Positions 61,959 to 64,000 of a stretch of DNA of 64,000 bases are shown here, piece after piece. Source of the DNA: Novosphingobium profundi (GTDB taxonomy: Bacteria > Pseudomonadota > Alphaproteobacteria > Sphingomonadales > Sphingomonadaceae); NCBI RefSeq assembly GCF_020524485.1, contig NZ_JAIVLF010000005.1, forward strand, positions 372,001-436,000, written 5' to 3'. The translations under genes and the position numbers were made by a program. Each line of letters starts with the position of its first letter. Positions within the stretch are counted from its first letter, which is position 1. The notes beneath the pieces are model-generated. The model saw nothing but the letters and a program-made list of their open reading frames with translations, made no database searches and had not been told where the DNA came from.

Positions 61959-64000
61959 TCAACTCGTGAAGAGCGCCTTTCGGATCACCGCGTGAACGCC
62001 GTAATTGCCGTTCACGACCTGGCTCACGCCGAAATCGACGCCGACCGAGAGCAGCGAGATCGCCTCGTCCTCGGAAAGCTGCTTGGCCGTCATCAGGAAG
62101 CGCCGCGCCTTGCGGAAGGCATCGCGCATGGCCTCGTCGAGCGAGGACTTCTTGTAAACCTCACTCTGCGCGTCCGCGCCCAGTTCCTTGAGGTAATCGG
62201 GGTGCGAAAAGCCCATGATGACCCACTCGGTCTCGGTCTCGATCAGCGGGTAATCGACATCGCGCAGCTGCTCCATGACGCCTTGCGCCTTGTGGTGCAC
62301 GACCTGGATCAGCGCGGTCATCGAGCATTCAATGGCCGTGCCACATAGCTCGCTGTCACCTTGCGAGGCGTGCGGATCGCCCAGCGAAAGGAGCCCGCCC
62401 TCGACCTGTACCGGCAGGAACACGCGTGCGCCCGGCCCCGTGCGCCAGTTGTCGAGATTGCCGCCGAAGCTGGACGGTGGCACGGAATCGACAAGGCCGT
62501 TGTGGTTGGGCGCCACTGCGATCACGCCGAAGTGCGGCCGGATCGGGATCTCGACGTTGCGCAGCACATCGAAGTTCTTCTCGATCGTCGCCGGATCGAC
62601 CGGCACGCCCGGATAATCGTAGCGCGGGTGCACGACACCGGCCGGGTCGGTCTGCTCGGTCCAGCGGTAGGAATAGACTGCGTGGGCCGTGGGTGGACGC
62701 ATGCCGCCTGCTTCCACCTCGTAGATGGTGATGACCTCGCGCTGCTTGGGCTCGGTCAGAAGGTCCTGGTAGTGGAAGCCCCAATAGGTCGCCGCGTTCG
62801 AGCCGAAGGACTTGCCCGCAAAGCGCGGATTCCCGCTGGGCCGGGGCTTCAGATCGAGGATGCGCACCTCGATCAGATCGCCCGGCATCGCGCCTTCGAT
62901 GGCGATGGGGCCCGTGCAGATATGAACGCCGAAACCCTCGCCAGGACCACGCCCGAGCGCCGAGGCGTCCATCGGCCCGGCGCCGCGCCGGTTGACCGCC
63001 TTGCCCTGCACGTCCCAATGGAACACGCTTTCCGCACCGCCATCGCCTTCGACCATGCGTTCGGCATCGTCGTTGGCGTGGTGAGTCAGAGTCTCGAGGG
63101 TCACGAAGTCACCCGAGCGGATGGAGAGCGCCGGTTTCAGGTCCTTGCTCAAAAAACCCCAGTGCACCGTCTCAGGCGATGCGGGAAGGTGGTGGTGGCG
63201 CACCTGCTCGCCTTCGGGATGGGGGCTGTAGGGCGCGCCGACCTTCGGACCGCCCGGCGCTGCCTCCGCAATGTCCGGGGCTTCCGCATCAGTGGCATCT
63301 TCGCTCTCGGCAGGTTCGTTCTCGGCCTTGGCGGCAGGTGCCTCCCCGCGTGCAGGTTTGCCGCGGCGCAGGAGCTCGACCGCCTCGTTTTCCTGCGGCT
63401 GGCCCTTGCGGTACTCACGCGGCGAGATGCCGTACTGCTCGCGAAAGGCCCGGCTGAACGAGGCGGAATCGTTGAAGCCCCATTCGAACAGGATGTCCGA
63501 GATCGACTTCTGGACGTGCAGTGGGCTGCGCAGGTCGAGGCGGCAGCGCTCCAGCCTTCGCACCTTCACGTAATGGCCGAAACTGTCGTTGATCGATTCA
63601 AACAGCTTCTGGAGGTAGCGCGGCGAAATGCCGTGCTCGGCTGCGACCTGCTGGTAGTTGAGATCAGGATCGGACAGGCGGATCTCGATGGTCTGGAAGA
63701 TCCGCTCCAAGAGGGCCGCGCGCATACCCGCCGCCCCGCCCAGCGCCTTGGGCGGCGCGTTGTCGAGCAGGCTGGTGACGAGGAACTCAGGGAAGGCCAG
63801 CTCCACCGGGCGCGCCTGGTCAGTGGTGATCTCGTTGATGGTGTCGGCCAGCGAGCGCAGCATGCCGGCAAAGACGCGCGCGGTCCCCGTGTCGGTCGCG
63901 ATCTGGCGCGGCGCAGCGCCGACCGGGGTCTTGAGCCGCGCGGTCAGTTCGCTGTGGGGCACCTGCACGATGAGCGTGCGGTTGTCGCCTGCAAAGGAGA
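61959..64000 (-). CDS. Fusion of an AraC-type transcriptional regulator with an acetamidase/formamidase domain (5' end outside the window)
   Basis: One uninterrupted frame runs from the right window edge to 61959, more than 679 codons. Counting from the in-frame GTG at 63968, residues 1-~95 continue an AraC ligand-binding (cupin-like) domain whose start lies outside; the part before the GTG reads SFAGDNRTLIVQVP. Residues ~100-188 are the AraC double helix-turn-helix (VAAEHGISPRYLQKLF and ISDILFEWGFNDSASFSRAFREQYGISPREYR). Residues ~190-256 are an Ala/Glu-rich linker. Residues 258-669 are a full amidase domain: HHHLPASPETVHWGF, GGNLDNW, SLGDPHASQGDSELCGTAIECS, VDFGVSQVVNG. It parallels the free formamidase at 57966-59060. 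The amidase part could be catalytic or a ligand sensor. Confidence 0.92.
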   Translation of the reverse strand, partial: SFAGDNRTLIVQVPHSELTARLKTPVGAAPRQIATDTGTARVFAGMLRSLADTINEITTDQARPVELAFPEFLVTSLLDNAPPKALGGAAGMRAALLERIFQTIEIRLSDPDLNYQQVAAEHGISPRYLQKLFESINDSFGHYVKVRRLERCRLDLRSPLHVQKSISDILFEWGFNDSASFSRAFREQYGISPREYRKGQPQENEAVELLRRGKPARGEAPAAKAENEPAESEDATDAEAPDIAEAAPGGPKVGAPYSPHPEGEQVRHHHLPASPETVHWGFLSKDLKPALSIRSGDFVTLETLTHHANDDAERMVEGDGGAESVFHWDVQGKAVNRRGAGPMDASALGRGPGEGFGVHICTGPIAIEGAMPGDLIEVRILDLKPRPSGNPRFAGKSFGSNAATYWGFHYQDLLTEPKQREVITIYEVEAGGMRPPTAHAVYSYRWTEQTDPAGVVHPRYDYPGVPVDPATIEKNFDVLRNVEIPIRPHFGVIAVAPNHNGLVDSVPPSSFGGNLDNWRTGPGARVFLPVQVEGGLLSLGDPHASQGDSELCGTAIECSMTALIQVVHHKAQGVMEQLRDVDYPLIETETEWVIMGFSHPDYLKELGADAQSEVYKKSSLDEAMRDAFRKARRFLMTAKQLSEDEAISLLSVGVDFGVSQVVNGNYGVHAVIRKALFTS

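Overview
The window is GC-rich, gene-dense bacterial chromosome from an alphaproteobacterium, most likely a sphingomonad of the Novosphingobium/Sphingobium type. This rests on several things read in the sequence: a C4-pathway 5-aminolevulinate synthase, a CckA hybrid kinase beside smpB and recA, an alphaproteobacterial SOS box (GTTC-N7-GTTC) in front of recA, the carboxyspermidine polyamine route, and a TonB-receptor/Rieske catabolic cluster. I saw no tRNA, rRNA, insertion sequence, phage gene or CRISPR array.

Layout. 1-6.9 kb is housekeeping: topA (cut by the window edge), dprA, plsY, murI, hemA and an Old Yellow Enzyme reductase. 6.9-11.5 kb (minus strand) is a polyamine locus: carboxynorspermidine/carboxyspermidine dehydrogenase, a macrodomain protein, the matching decarboxylase and, after a ~395-nt leader, ornithine decarboxylase. 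Divergent from it, 11.8-14.9 kb carries btaA-btaB (betaine lipid synthesis), a PLP dehydratase and a small conserved-type protein. 15.2-20.3 kb (minus) holds recA and the tightly overlapped set smpB / 40-codon ORF / DUF2062 / cckA. 20.6-30.7 kb has an S9 peptidase, dapA, a lytic transglycosylase, a GH27 glycosidase, greB with an IalB-like exported protein, an outer-membrane barrel and rlmN. 30.9-37.3 kb (minus) is a molybdoenzyme block: a paoABC-type aldehyde oxidoreductase and an FdhF/YdeP-type oxidoreductase. 37.5-42.9 kb contains a zinc-ribbon metallopeptidase, a DUF3857/transglutaminase/TPR protein and an MgtC/DUF4010 membrane protein. 42.9-50.6 kb is a CzcCBA-type heavy-metal efflux system with its divergent two-component regulator.

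50.9-64 kb is the accessory part. It has a TonB-dependent receptor, MFS transporter, Rieske oxygenase alpha subunit, VOC protein, DODA-type extradiol dioxygenase, acetamidase/formamidase, TauD-type dioxygenase, DHA2 exporter and small membrane protein. It ends with a single open frame that joins an AraC-type DNA-binding regulator to a second complete acetamidase/formamidase domain. I infer a catabolic unit that imports an aromatic, possibly nitrogen-containing, compound, opens its ring and releases an amide or formyl group. The regulator-enzyme fusion is the most unusual gene in the window.

Non-coding structure of note: four copies of a ~115-bp three-hairpin intergenic repeat, each just 3' of a gene; a 44-bp alternating purine-pyrimidine tract directly upstream of topA; a 34-bp nested palindrome centred on an FNR-type site upstream of hemA; a TGACAGG palindrome between the metal pump and its regulator; and a short upstream ORF in the ornithine decarboxylase leader.
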